Part shown: one piece after another, positions 32,961 through 60,103 of the stretch
Numbering within the stretch: position 1 is the stretch's first letter
Layout: every line of letters begins with the position of its first letter
Assembly (NCBI RefSeq): GCF_024679245.1
Contig: NC_090184.1
Location: forward strand, 18,979,644 to 19,043,643
Reading direction: 5' to 3'
From: Pseudorasbora parva
Lineage: Eukaryota > Chordata > Actinopteri > Cypriniformes > Gobionidae
DNA length: 64,000 nt
The notes under the pieces: generated by a model
Seen by the model: the letters and a program-made list of their open reading frames with translations, nothing else
The model's database searches: none
What the model was told of the DNA's origin: nothing
Program-made: the position numbers and the translations under genes

Positions 32961-34213
32961 TAAAGGGTTTTCACCCAAAAATGAAAATTATTCAATTACT
33001 CACCCTCATGTCATTGGTCACCCGTAAGAGCTTCGTTCATCTTCGGAACACAAATGTAGATATTTTTATTGAAAGGTGATGGCTGAGAAAGGCTACAGAA
33101 AGGCCTCTATTATTGGCATCAGTACATTCCCACTCACACCCATTAAAGGCGCTAAAAACATTGATACAAAGTCCATCTTACTACAGTGGCTGTACAATAA
33201 TTTTTATAATAATAATTAGTATTATACAATAATAGTTATTGTGCGCACAAAAATAAAATAATGACTTTATCCACCCAGTTATTGACGTTACTCGACGCGT
33301 GCGCGAGAATATGACGCAGATCTGACGTCCTTCGAGGACCATGCGTAGGACACACAGGCAGGAAGTATCTTGTTGCTATGCCAACAAGTTCAGCCTCGTT
33401 GCGTTCTCACGCCAGTTATATGAATGAAAATTATTTATAACTTGAAAATGACTAAGAAATGTTTCTTGTCTTGACAATGTACTGTTCTAAACGTTTAAAA
33501 TGCACTAAATAGTTGTGATCCTGTTTACCACAACTATCCGTTTGAGGTAATAGAGCTTAAAAAAACAACAAAAAAAGCTTGAACTACTTAATTTAAACAC
33601 CATACCTACGCTTGCAATGTATATCTAGCGGTGGTGCCGTTTTTTCATATAATAAAAAAAGAAAAAGAAAAGACGGTTGTTAACGGACACGCAAAGATTT
33701 GTAGGTTATCTCCAGCTGTGAAGGATACACCTCATGCATACCCCGAAATTCCAGTGAAAGAGGCACACATTCGAAGGTCGCATATGGAGTGTCCTACTCA
33801 CTTTTTTTAAATGAGACGGCCTAATGAAGTAGATGCACCCTTCAAATGTGACCTCCGGAGGACGCAACCTTCCGAAATGAGACACAGCTATAACTTGGCG
33901 GATAGTAATTATCTAGATTTTTTTGAGCACAAAAACTATTCACGTCGTTTCGTAAAATTATTGTACAGCCACTGTAGTAGATGGATTTTGTAACAACGTC
34001 TTTAGTGCCTTCTATGTGTCTTGTGAGTGGGTCAGTGGAAATGTACTGAATGCCAATGGAGGCCTTTCTTGAAGCCTTTCTCAACCATCAGCTTTCAACC
34101 AAAATATCTTCATTTGTGTTCCGAAGATGAACGAAGGTGTTACGGGTTTCCAACGTCATGAGGGTGAGTAATAAAGGAAATAATTCTAATTTATGGGTGA
34201 ACTAACCCTTTAA
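32961..34213. mobile_element. Fold-back element of about 1.25 kb
   Basis: Left arm 32961-33220 (TAAAGGGTTTTCACCCAAAA, TTCGTTCATCTTCGGAACAC, CTACAGTGGCTGTACAAT) pairs with right arm 33955-34213 (ATTGTACAGCCACTGTAGTA, GTGTTCCGAAGATGAACGAA, TGAACTAACCCTTTAA). The interior is non-coding. It is the same group as the arms at 39931-41837 and the fragment near 63650-63830. Confidence 0.8.
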
Positions 34214-34429
34214 AGCATTTTTAAAGCATAATCAATATTAAAAACTTGATTTTCACTATGCAGAGGGGCTTTAAACACAATATTTCTGCTTTACTGTATT
34301 TTCCATCTAATAAATCAAGCCTTGATGAACATTAGAATCCTTTCAAAACATTAAAAAATCCTTCCGACCAATTTAAGAACAGTACCATATAGATTTTTAT
34401 ATAAAAGTGTATACATTTAATTTGACATG

Positions 34430-35500
34430 TTTTTATATTGTAGCCTTAGCATTACTCCATAATGCAGTAGCAGCCTGTAAAACATGCAAGTGAAGTGCCT
34501 CAGGCTTTGTCTGTGTGTGATTTGCATATATTTCCATGTTGACTTCCCTCAGCAGGGAAAAGACAGAATAAAAAATATTCAAGGAAGCATTCTTTTCCAC
34601 AACAGCCCTGAAGCTACTCACTGACAGGAGCGTGGTCACCAGCGAATGCTCATAACTCACTGTGGAGTGGCTTTGTTTAGATTCTGAAGCACTCATTAAT
34701 GTTCCGTCAAAGAGTTTTCACGAGCACATTCATACTTTGAATGAACTGAAAAGTAAGGAAATCCACTGATTGACACACAAAAGGCAACGTCCAAAAGCGC
34801 ATAAGTGTCTGACAGTTGTATTGTCCCACAGCTGTAAGTTTGGCCTGAGGAGAGATGATTCAGTATTGTACTGTCACACAGGAAACCCTCTGGCTTACAT
34901 GCTCTCAGCTCCAGGATGGAAAGCATAAAGGAATGAGAGTGAGAAAAATTTGGGTACCAGCAGGCAGAATCAGGACTAAAGCTCCCCTGTGGACTTCAAA
35001 TGGAAGTGACTGGGCTTTAGGTTTGCACAGACGGCAGGCTCTAAGGGCTTGCTGACTGGCACTCAAGTTATGCTAGCTGCTTATGCCAAGCAATTACATA
35101 CACGACAACGTTTATTCTTGTGCTCCGGAATAGCTAGAGCTCATGATGTTCTGTTTATCTTTCCGATCATGATGCCAAAGCTAATGCAATCACTCACATT
35201 GTTCATAGCCTCTGATGGGATCTCGCTGTGCATTTTCATGAGTCAGACGCATTCCTATTTTCAGGGCTTTGGACGTTAATTATAAAGTAATGCAGGGAGC
35301 CTTGCTGTGGAGGCATCATTGGTGAGCAGCTGAGCTAAACATTCCCTTTGACCATCCATCTGCACACTTCAGCGCTATTGAGTTGCCAAGAACCTGTGAC
35401 AGGCGGTCAGCAATCCTCACAATCAATAATGTGAATGTAAGACTTTTTGAAGAGCCTGTATAGTCCTGTTGGACACCATTACAAATGCTTAGACACAATC
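34430..35500. other. Apparently repeat-poor, gene-free block
   Basis: Unlike its surroundings this block shows no terminal repeats, tandem arrays or copies elsewhere in the window, and is less AT-skewed. It includes ATTTGCATAT (octamer-like) near 34523. Candidate conserved non-coding sequence by inference only. Confidence 0.3.
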
Positions 35501-35689
35501 TAATTAAAAATCTAATTTAAAACCAATTCAGATATGAGGTTTTCAATCAACAACCAAGTAAAAAATAATCACAAAGATGTTATATTATTGTCAGGGCCCC
35601 TGGGCAAATGTTTCTGGCCCCCAAAAATTAGGAAATGTGTTTCAGCTAATATTAGATGATAATTAAGAATAGAATATCATACAATACAC

Positions 35690-36591
35690 TGATCAGATAT
35701 AACATTTTATGACCACCTTGTGTTGGTCCCCCTTTTGCTGCCAAAACTCCACTAGGCCCCTGAAGGTGTGCTGTGGTAGCTGGTACCAAGATGTTAGCAG
35801 CAGATCCTTTAAGCCCTGTAAGTTGCAAGGTGGGACCTCTATGGATCGGACTTGATTGTTCAGCACATCCAACACATGCTCGGAAGAATTTAGATCTGGG
35901 GAATTTGAAGGCCAATTCAACACCTCCAACTCGTTGTGCTGATCAAATTCCTGAAAATGTTTTAAGGATTATCCTGGTGAAAGAGGCCACAGCCACCAGG
36001 CAATACCATTTCCATGAAACGGTTCATTGTTTGCAATTGCAATGCTTAGGTAGGTGGTACATGTCAAATTAACATTCACATGGATAGCAGGACCCAAGGT
36101 TTCCCAGTGGAACATTGCCCAAAGTATCACACTGCCTCTGTTGGCTTGCCTTTTTCCCATAGTGCATCCTGTTGCCATGTGTTCCCCAGGTTAGCGACTC
36201 ACATGCACCCGGTCATCCACGTGAGATAGAAGAAGAAAAAAATCAGACCAGGCCACCTTCTTCCATTGCACTGTGGTCCAGTTCCGATGCTCACATGCTT
36301 TCGGTGTTGGAAAAGGGGCAGCATGGGCACCCTTACTCGTCTCTGACTGTGCAGCCCCATACGCAACAAACTGTAGTGCACTGTGTATTCTGACACCTTT
36401 CTATCAGAACCCGCATTAACTACTTGAGCAATCTGAGCTACAGTAGCTTGTCTGTTTGATCGGACCACACGGCCAGCCTTCGCTCCCCATGTGCCTGAAT
36501 GAGCCTTGGCCACCCATTGCCCTGTCGCCGGTTCACAACTGTCCCTTCCTTGGACCACGTTAAAGTCAGTTTTGGGATATTCTAATGACAA
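35690..36591 (-). pseudogene. Tc1-like transposase relic
   Basis: On the minus strand, WVAKAHSGTWGAKAGRVVRS and SNRQATVAQIAQVVNAGSDR, then SEYTVHYSLLRMGLHSQRR, form the DNA-binding region. ILWAMFHWETLGPAIHV follows, then VLNWPSNSPDLNSSEHV, the block with the last catalytic residue. The pieces lie in different frames with stops between, and the third acidic residue (usually PDLNPIE) is altered. Flanking TACACTGATCAGATATAACA marks the terminal repeat at the low-coordinate end. Confidence 0.85.
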
Positions 36592-36864
36592 AAAAGTGAA
36601 ACTTAAATGAGCCTATTCAGAGATCAGTTATTAAATACTTAGAAATGACATGAATAATGGGGGAAAAAATGATTTTTTTTTAGCAAATGAGTTTATGTAA
36701 AACATCTGTTGTAGTTTGTACAAATGTTGCTTCATGTCTATTTGTTTAACCTTCATTAAACAAAAAACAAACAAATACAAACAAAACTATAAAAAGAAGC
36801 ATGTTTAACCTGAAAATAGCAAACTTAAAAAATGTTTGCCAGTGTTTTAAGTTTGGGCTATCAA

Positions 36865-37110
36865 TATTTTTTATGCTTACCAAGGGTGCATTTATTTGAT
36901 CAAATATACAGTAAAATGTAATTAATTTGTGTGATGGTAATCAACCTGATATTTCAGCATCATTACTCCAGTCTTCAGGGTCACATTATCCTTCAGAAAT
37001 CCTGCTTACTATTTTTCAGGATGTAAACATCTTTGCTGTCACTTTATATCTCTAATTCATTATTTCTGAATAAAAGTATTAATTTATTTTACAACAGTAT
37101 TGTATATTTG
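36865..37110 (+). repeat. Interspersed repeat family D, copy 2
   Basis: ACCAAGGGTGCATTTATTTG, TCAGCATCATTACTCCAG and TCACATTATCCTTCAGAAAT are shared with the copies near 30525, 45487 and 47600. Confidence 0.65.
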
Positions 37111-37201
37111 CCATTTTAGACGGCCCTGTGCACAAATCAACTCATATTATACACAGCGGTCCCTAAAGTAGTTTTGCACACTATTACAAAATAACATTCA
37201 C

Positions 37202-37202
<1 letters not shown>

Positions 37203-37236
<34 letters not shown>
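37203..37236 (+). repeat. (GT)n microsatellite, left half of a split tract
   Basis: (TG)n runs into GTATAT, where the hAT element at 37237 was inserted. The matching (TA)n half resumes at 38937. Confidence 0.9.
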
Positions 37237-38933
37237 CAGTGGCGAGGCCAGAAATTTTTAACTGAGTGGACCTTGGTGGAATAGGGTGGACCTCAATTAC
37301 TACTCTCAAATTACACAAATTTAACAATATGGGACAAAATCACTTGACAGTAAATATAAGCTATATATGATTTCTTTTTTGCCAACAAATTCATATATAC
37401 AAAATTACTTTATAACAAGCAGCTACAAAGCCTATTGCAAGGAAGACAAATATAGATATTGTGCTGCTATATGACCACTGTATACAAGACATCAGTGTTC
37501 AGTAATTGGGTTAATTTTAAAATGGAATAACCAGTTCTTGTCACTTATGCAACTCAGTATTACTGTTATCAAACATGTATTTGCAGCTTAACCTGTGAGA
37601 ATTTCGTCTTGTGTTATGCATCGTGGCCCGTGTTAAAAGTTTATCTCACTAGCAGACGTAAACTCATCTTCCCATCCCCTCAACAATACGTGATTGGCTA
37701 AACATTACTACTAAGCTTATTGATTGGCTGTTGCAATAAGGCAGTTATATGTAAATGTTTTCGCTCTACCGTAATTATTTTTTAATAGGGCTGTCAATCG
37801 ATTAAAATATTTAATCGCTATTAACCGCATGATTGTCATGAGCTAACTCGCGATTAATCGCAATTTAATCGCACATTTTTAGCAATTGTAAATCTAAAAT
37901 TACGTTTTTAATACTAATCTAATCAACATGAGTATGGACAAATATGCATGCTTTATGCAAATGTACATTTATTATTACTGAAACCATACTTATTCAATAA
38001 TAATCAATACAGCATGAAGATTAGACGTATCAAAGGTCAGAGATGTTTATCTAAGAAATTGTTCATGTCTCTTAAGCCTAAACTTTAAAATTAAGAGTAA
38101 GTAGTGATTTCTCTCATTTTAAGAATATAAAGGGAGTTTTTACACTGGAAGTTTAATTCAGAGCAGGGCACAGTTCGTATGAAAAATTGGTAATGTGTAC
38201 CAGTGAGCGCACCAGAACCACACCATACCTGGAGAAGGTCCATATTCAACGAGTAGGAATTTAGTGCGGCCCCTTTAAGAGACGCGCGCTCCCTATTGAA
38301 CTGCCGGTATTTTGCGTGTGCGCACCGAACTTGGCTGCGATTTACGTGGACAGTGTGAAGAACATGGACTCGGGAGCGCGCTTGTTCAGGAAAGTAACCT
38401 GTGCATTCGTTTTAGCCGATTGTAATGTATTTAGTTCAATAAAACAGGTGTACTGTAATCGGTGATAATGATTTACCTCAGACATGAGCGAGAGTGAGCT
38501 GCAGTGCATCGCGCTCAGACTGCAGAGAATGCGCTCTGTGAAAAAACGCCCTTTTCTTTCTGGAGTCTAATAAAAGTTAAACAAAAAATGTGGTAGTTTA
38601 TGTGGTAGCTTATGTTGGCAATAACTGCACTTTTGGTTTAGAATATTAATGTCAACCCTTTTCTTTCCCTATTAATGTTTGCTGCTGCATCCTTTGCGTC
38701 TGACTGCTCTCACTTTTTCCAACTACGGGCTGCGCCCTATGCCACGGATCAAACAGAAAATGCGCGCTGCGTTAATAAATTTAGTGCTGTTAAAATGAAT
38801 TTGCGTTAACTCGTTATTAACATATTTGACAGCCCTATTTTTTTTTTAAAATTTTGTCTGTTATGATTGGGTGGGCCAGCCGTCAATCTGAGTGGGCCAG
38901 TGCCACCCTGGCCCTTATGTAGCCTCGCCCCTG
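37237..38933. mobile_element. hAT-type element (outer of a nested pair)
   Basis: The left end is CAGTGGCGAGGCCAGAA; the right end read inward is CAGGGGCGAGGCTACATAAG. An 8-bp duplication GTGTATAT lies at 37229-37236 and 38934-38941. The interior is mostly a second element (37786-38837). No transposase is present. The insertion lies 183 bp beyond the ggt5 stop codon. Confidence 0.85.
37786..38837. mobile_element. hAT-type element (inner)
   Basis: It begins TAGGGCTGTCAATCGATTAA and ends TATTTGACAGCCCTA, the well-known inverted ends of a teleost hAT family. The flanks are T/A runs (TTTTTTAA-like on both sides), so the duplication is blurred. The body is GC-richer and contains GATTAATCGCAATTTAATCG near the left end. 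No transposase is present. Confidence 0.8.
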
Positions 38934-39115
38934 GTGTATATATATATATATACAACAAACATTTCATTCATATTTTTCACAGTAAAATGTTTGATGGTGC
39001 TTGCTATAATTTGTCAGTTTGTCATCTGCCCAGTGCATTTCATCCAAACGAAGCACAGATGCATCAAGCAGAGTTGAAAGAGCTGGTGTGAATTAGTCTC
39101 CAGCTGCACTCCAGG

Positions 39116-54723
<15,608 letters not shown>

Positions 54724-55129
54724 TGTAACCCGACCAGGCGCGGTTTCGCTGTATCACTGAACTTCTATCTAGTGTAGCCTACAGCAGAAGTTCACAATTA
54801 CCCTCCCCTTTCAGATTGTCGACGCCTAATTAAGCGCCTTGTCCAGGTGTAGAGGTCGAGTCTAAATCGGATTGCGTAAAGTGTTGCTGCAAGAGGCGTT
54901 TTCGCATCCTCCAAATGTTACTTGGCAGACTTTAGGCTACACGTTCTTCTCCCTGGAGAAAAGGGGTTGACTTCTTGACCACCACTTGGGGTTTGAACTT
55001 ACAACCATCCTTCTTTTTTTTTTACCATCACACGTTGGGTCTCAGGGGGATGAGGTCATATTCCTGCCTCGTGAAAAGTAAGTTACTTATTTCTTCCTAA
55101 CATTAACACTAAGAGTTTTTGTTGTACAC
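54724..55129 (-). promoter_or_regulatory. Upstream region of ggt5
   Basis: Sequence upstream of the ggt5 start codon. GC content rises near the ATG (CCAGGCGCGGTTTCGC), with no clear TATA box. The transcription start cannot be placed from sequence alone. Confidence 0.35.
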
Positions 55130-55330
55130 TGTAAAAAATTATATTTTCAATAAGTTATGACAACATGTGTTTTTACATTGTTTTAACTCATTAAAATAAG
55201 TTAAGAAATGTTATATAAAAAGTTTAAGTTATACAAGATGTAACTCACTTTTTAAAGTCAGTTTAACATAATCCAAGTTGAAATAACAAACATCCAAGTC
55301 GATTGTACTTTAAAATATCAGGCTGTGACT
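55130..55330. repeat. CACTGTAAAAA MITE, one end
   Basis: ACACTGTAAAAAATTATATT followed by AAGTTATGACAACATG and AATAAGTTAAGAAATG resembles the left terminus of the MITE at 17688-18082. No matching right end was found. Confidence 0.45.
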
Positions 55331-55604
55331 TTTTTTATAATAGTGTATAGTTTCAAATACTATTCAGCCTATCTTAAAAAGTAATAAATCAGCCTGGGTT
55401 GTTAAATTTGTCAACTAAACTCTTAAAGTTTTAACTAAGAGTGTTGTTGATGTAATCTGATGTAGTCAGGTTAATTTAGTAATTTTGTACTAAAATTATA
55501 CATTTTCCTTTAATATTGGCTAGCCAGTCAAATTAGATATTACATGGTGCATATTTTTGTAGGTTACATTACAATTTTTTGAGGCAAAAACAGCACTTTT
55601 TATT

Positions 55605-55778
55605 TCTCTGCCGGATACGGCAAAAGTTTAATCTATCAACTAGCTCCGCTTCACCTTCGTTTCTCTGGTTTGTTGAAGCGCTATCCAATTGCGTGCAGAG
55701 GGAATTTGAAAGACAACCGTTTATCCTACCCTCGGATTTAGCCCTGTCAATGGTGAGTTTCCAGACCAAACATCTCGG
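55605..55778 (-). repeat. Truncated copy of the 530-bp element
   Basis: On the minus strand it reads GTTTGGTCTGGAAACTCACC, GTCTTTCAAATTCCCTCTGC and on to TGATAGATTAAAC, matching the interior of 2370-2899 and 51532-52064. Both ends are missing. Confidence 0.8.
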
Positions 55779-55799
55779 CTACGCACACACTGGACAAGG

Positions 55800-57050
55800 A
55801 TGAAACTTAGTGCACATGTGTTGAGCATGCAATCAAAGAAGGCTATGCATGCACGTAAGTGTTTGCATAAAATCTGAAGTACATTGGATGCACATAAATG
55901 CATATTGATGTTGTATACTATACCATGCATACTTACATTTTGCATGGGCTATAAAAGGGAAAAGCTCTGACATTACATTGTGCTATGCAACTTAGGTTAA
56001 ACCCCATAGGGTGTTGGACAGTGACATGTTGAACAGATGTTTCATGTCAGTCATGGATTATAGCAGGACTGGAACATTGTATTTTATTGTGAAATATAAG
56101 AAAACTAAAAATAGAATCAGTGGCATAATGTCAGAGAATGTTTCAGTTTGTTGCATATTATCATGCTGACAAGTCTACTATTAAAATAATCCAAAGATAA
56201 TTAGAAATGCATGTTGAGAAAATGCATTTATAGTTAATTAATAAATTTCGCATTTCACCAGCTCTCAAAATGTTTGGTATTCCATCAAGAGGCTAATTTA
56301 TGATAGGCCAACTTATGCCTGCAACGGAAGTTTGGATATTGTTACATTTTATTACATGGGCTTTCCGAGAGAAAAGACAAAATGTACGAACTTATTTTCG
56401 TCCATCGGAAATTGACTGGATCGCTGTGTTTTGTTATTGATATAGTCCCGCCCTCTCGCCAGTAAACTTCTTTGTCCATTGTTTTCATTGTGACAGCTGT
56501 TAAAAAGCTGAATTGTATTTATAGACTATTAGACTGTAATCAACTAAACCTTCATATGACCTTTTCTCTTCATATGAGTATAGGCTTTGTAATTGTAACA
56601 GGGTATTTTTTGTATTTCATTAAGGGCTGGGCTGGGGGAAAGGGGAGGTCCTTAATAAAATCCATTTTGGGGATTCGCCCACTGACGCAAACCAACAGCA
56701 GCACAAGAGCACATAAGGAAACTGTTCATTTCGTGTCACCCCAAGGCAAGTTTCAAATTTGTAACTGTCCGTCATTTTTGTTTTGCACCGTCACTGGTAT
56801 TCTGAAAAACGGCAGGTTTAATTTATGCGACTGCAAACATTAGAACAGGATATTCCTGACACACTCAAACAATGTAAAGCAGACTTCCTCACTAGCTGAA
56901 ATGAACAGCAATAATAGCAAAAACTAATCGACGGAGACAATTTGCTACATACTATCAATATATTTACATACAAACCATAAAGCGCTACATTTGTTGCGAT
57001 TCCATTTGTGGGGAGCCCACGACCACGACGACAGAGGAAGTTGTCTGTTT
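55800..57050. other. Gene-free stretch
   Basis: No gene recognised. A GC-richer patch at 56620-56720 (CTGGGCTGGGGGAAAGGGGA) was noticed without a clear assignment. Confidence 0.4.
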
Positions 57051-57059
57051 GGCGTATAC

Positions 57060-57081
57060 AATGCATCATGGGAATTGTAGG
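57060..57081 (-). promoter_or_regulatory. ZNF143/SBF-like motif
   Basis: On the minus strand the sequence reads CCTACAATTCCCATGATGCA, close to the known ACTACAATTCCCAGxATGC motif bound by ZNF143, usually found at promoters. It lies about 0.8 kb before the X-box. Confidence 0.5.
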
Positions 57082-57374
57082 CCGTTGGGTGTCACTTGTT
57101 AACAGCTGTTACTTTTATGATAACAGCATAACACGCACTGTTAATAACTGCGTTATTGTGTTAGTAGCCTACCTGTTGAATTCAAAATACCATAACTGAT
57201 TTAATTAATTAATTAAGTTTATAGTTGTCTTGATTGCACTGTTGAAATGAAGGAAATTAGTAGCCTATACTAATCTAAGCTAGGCTACATATTTTTTGTC
57301 ATTTATAGGAAATCCTAATAAATCTTTATCTTGTTGATAGATTTGTGGACACGCAAATTTAAATGAAGGATAAC

Positions 57375-57550
57375 ACCCCAGATAGCACACATACGTCTGG
57401 CCGACGTCGGCCCCAGAGCGGACGTCGGCCTCCAAATCATAACATCGAATAAGTATCGGCCAGGCATACGCGAATATCGCTTTATTTCCAGCTCGTCGGC
57501 TTTGGGTCGGCCCAATATACTGGAGGCCGATGCTGTGTTTATCTGTTGTT
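57375..57550. repeat. MITE-like GTCGGCC repeat
   Basis: CCAGATAGCACACATACGTC, GGCCGACGTCGGCC and later CGTCGGCTTTGGGTCGGCCC form a GC-rich, partly palindromic block standing out from AT-rich flanks; similar blocks are common in cyprinid DNA. Confidence 0.5.
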
Positions 57551-57891
57551 TGCTCATGATGCCCATTCATCTCTTTGCCACCAACCCGAGAGAAAGACGA
57601 AGCGACGCGACGCCATCTGTGGGTTTTAGGTAAATTTTCACTTGAGGAAATCAGAAAAAAAAAACAGGCAGTTTGTAATCGCAGTTTTTACTCCAAGAAT
57701 TCCTCACAGTTTTTAGTCAGAAATGGTGCATACTCTTGTGCCAAAGTTTTTTGAGTTGCCAAACTGTCTGAACATTTGTCATCATCTGATAAATAAACTG
57801 ACTGTTCATTAAATTGGTAATGTACGTGTTTATTTACGTAATGCTGCTGCGTGACTTTGACGGGCGTGCGTTGAACAGTCAAACACTGGAA

Positions 57892-57905
57892 GTTACCATG
57901 GAAAC
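57892..57905. promoter_or_regulatory. RFX X-box
   Basis: GTTACCATGGAAAC is an exact match to the palindromic X-box consensus GTTNCCATGGNAAC bound by RFX factors, which drive many ciliary genes. It overlaps an ATG and lies 71 bp upstream of a consensus splice donor. Confidence 0.6.
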
Positions 57906-59579
57906 GGGCCGGAGTTTGCAGCAAGCCAGCAACAGCACAGTAACGGACACGCTCCTGTTATTTTCGCTGCTTTCAGGTAAGTTTAGTCCATAAACATTAC
58001 ACAAATAATATAAAACTGTTCCGTACACGTTTCTTACTGTAATTGACACGCTTCTGTCGAATATTTACTTTATTAAAATTGTTCAGTGTCTTTGAAAAAG
58101 TCCGTTAGCATCTCAACCGTTTTTTATTAGCAGTTTGCTAATATACTTTAGCTCTAATGAAAGTGAGTTTTTAATCACGTCTTTATGTGCAGAAAAGAGG
58201 CTTTGATAGTTTTTTTTAGGTTTGCTGGTAGTCTGTCAATGGGTTATTGGAAGTGAGCTAATTTATTTAACCTAACTTCACTATAAGTTAATGTTATTAC
58301 AGGAAACGCCAAAATCAAATGAAATGATCTTTCACGGTAAAAAAAAAACAACAACAACCTAAATTACATTTATTGTTTAATTATTTAATACCAATTACGT
58401 TCATTTTTTCCCCCCTGTGATTTCAGTAAAAAAAAAAAATACAACAACGGAGGCAAAGGATGGTCCCATGGGCTGCTGACAGAAGGGTAAACTCTCATTA
58501 GATCTTTAGTATTTTTTCTACAAAAGGTAACACTTTAGTAAGGTGAACAATTCTTAGCTTGCACATTTGCTGTTTATTAGTATTATTAAGCACATATTAA
58601 TGCATGACCTTATACTACAACATCCCTAAATTCTTCCTGGTATCTAACTAAACTTAAACGCTACAACAACTACCTTACTATCTATTAAGCAGTAAATTAT
58701 GAATTTGAGGCAAAAGTTAAGTGAATGTTTCCCATACCAAAGTGTTACCTTAATAAATATTTTACCTACATCACCATGCATGTTATTTTCTTTTGCAAAA
58801 TTATTTTTTATTACAGTTTGCAAGGTTCTGACAACCACACGTAAGTAACACTGAGCAATGTAAAATGAAGTAAGCCTAAAACAAATTATGTTAAGAAATT
58901 ATTGTATGTATACTCTGCATATTCTACTTCTCTTATCTGTATTTCACCTCTGCTCTAGCTTGTTTCCTTCTAATAAGCCTGACATTATATAGGCTCTGTG
59001 ATAAATTGTTTATGTTCCTAGATTCTTCCATGCTGATGGCCTGCACTCCTGTTGAAGAAAATCTCAGGCTAAAAACTAGATGACTGGTAAGCAAAACCTC
59101 AAAAATTATACTACTGTTCAAAAGTTGGGGGTCTGTACATTTTAAAAACATTAACTCCATGTTGTTACAGTAAGACCGCCTGAAAAGCCTTTAGGGTAAA
59201 ATAATCAGCAAAATTAGACAAGGTGACAAATGTAATGTGTTATAGTTTGTATTTATGATTAACTATTATGAGAACAGGATGTTATGGTCTTAAATACTTT
59301 TACTAAATACTTAAATACTTTAAATGCTGACTGTGGTTCAGGCGGTCAACAACTTTAGGCATTTAAGTTATTTTTCAGCGTACTCACTGCTCATACTATT
59401 AGCCTCTAAAATGTTTGAATTATATCACAATACAGTGTCAGAGGGTAAAGATATCATTAGAGTTCTTACAGTTATTGCTGTGCTCTTATTACCAGATCAG
59501 ATATAAAGCCCAGCGTTTGGTGCTGAGATTCTTCAGGACAAGGCCTTGATGACATCTACAATTAGTACATGAAGATGGT
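57898..59579 (+). other. Candidate spliced transcript, coding potential unclear
   Basis: Possible exon ends are: a first exon ending 57976 (CTTTCAG/GTAAGT); 58427-58488 (TTTCAG acceptor, GTAAAC donor); 58817-58840 (TTACAG acceptor, CACAC/GTAAGT); about 59022-59088 (CCTAG acceptor, ACTG/GTAAGC); and an exon ending 59578 (AAGATG/GTGAGT). Reading from the ATG at 57898 gives only about 40 codons (METGRSLQQASNSTVTDTLL... then a short tail) before a stop in the second exon. So a long non-coding RNA, or an untranslated leader of a gene lying to the right, is more likely than a protein. I do not recognise it. Confidence 0.3.
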
Positions 59580-59935
59580 GAGTTTCCCAATAGCTGCCAC
59601 TATCCCAGATCAAAAGACTGAAAACAACAGGCTTCAATCTGTATTAAAGGTATAGTTCACTCAAAAAATTAGACTGTGCTGTTTATCTGCTGGGCTTCCG
59701 AGATGTAGGTGTGTTTATTTCTTCAGTAGAACACAAATGAAGATTTTTAACTCAGCCGTTGGTCATATAATGCATGTCAATGGGGTGTATTTCTATGAGA
59801 GTAAAAAACACAAAGACTTAGGAATCCATATTAAACACAGCGGCATGTGGCGACACATTGATGTCTTAAAACACAAAACGATCACTTTCTGTGAGAAGCA
59901 CAACAGTATTTGTGTTATTTTTTTACCTCATATCA

Positions 59936-60102
59936 GACGAATCTCATCTAGTATTCCCAACGCCATTAGTTCCATCTAAGAAGGTCAAAACCCGGTGCGA
60001 TCATAGATATATGCCTTATTAGTGCCTCGATGGATCGGTCGAATGAGGCATCTACGTTCGCGCCGGGATTTTGACCTACTCATCCTAAATGAGATTCGTC
60101 TT
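59936..60102. mobile_element. Small palindromic MITE inside the 59.65-kb fold-back
   Basis: AGACGAATCTCATCTAG at the left mirrors CTAAATGAGATTCGTCT at the right, and AAGGTCAAAACCCGG mirrors CCGGGATTTTGACCTA internally. About 167 bp. Confidence 0.75.
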
Positions 60103-60103
60103 A

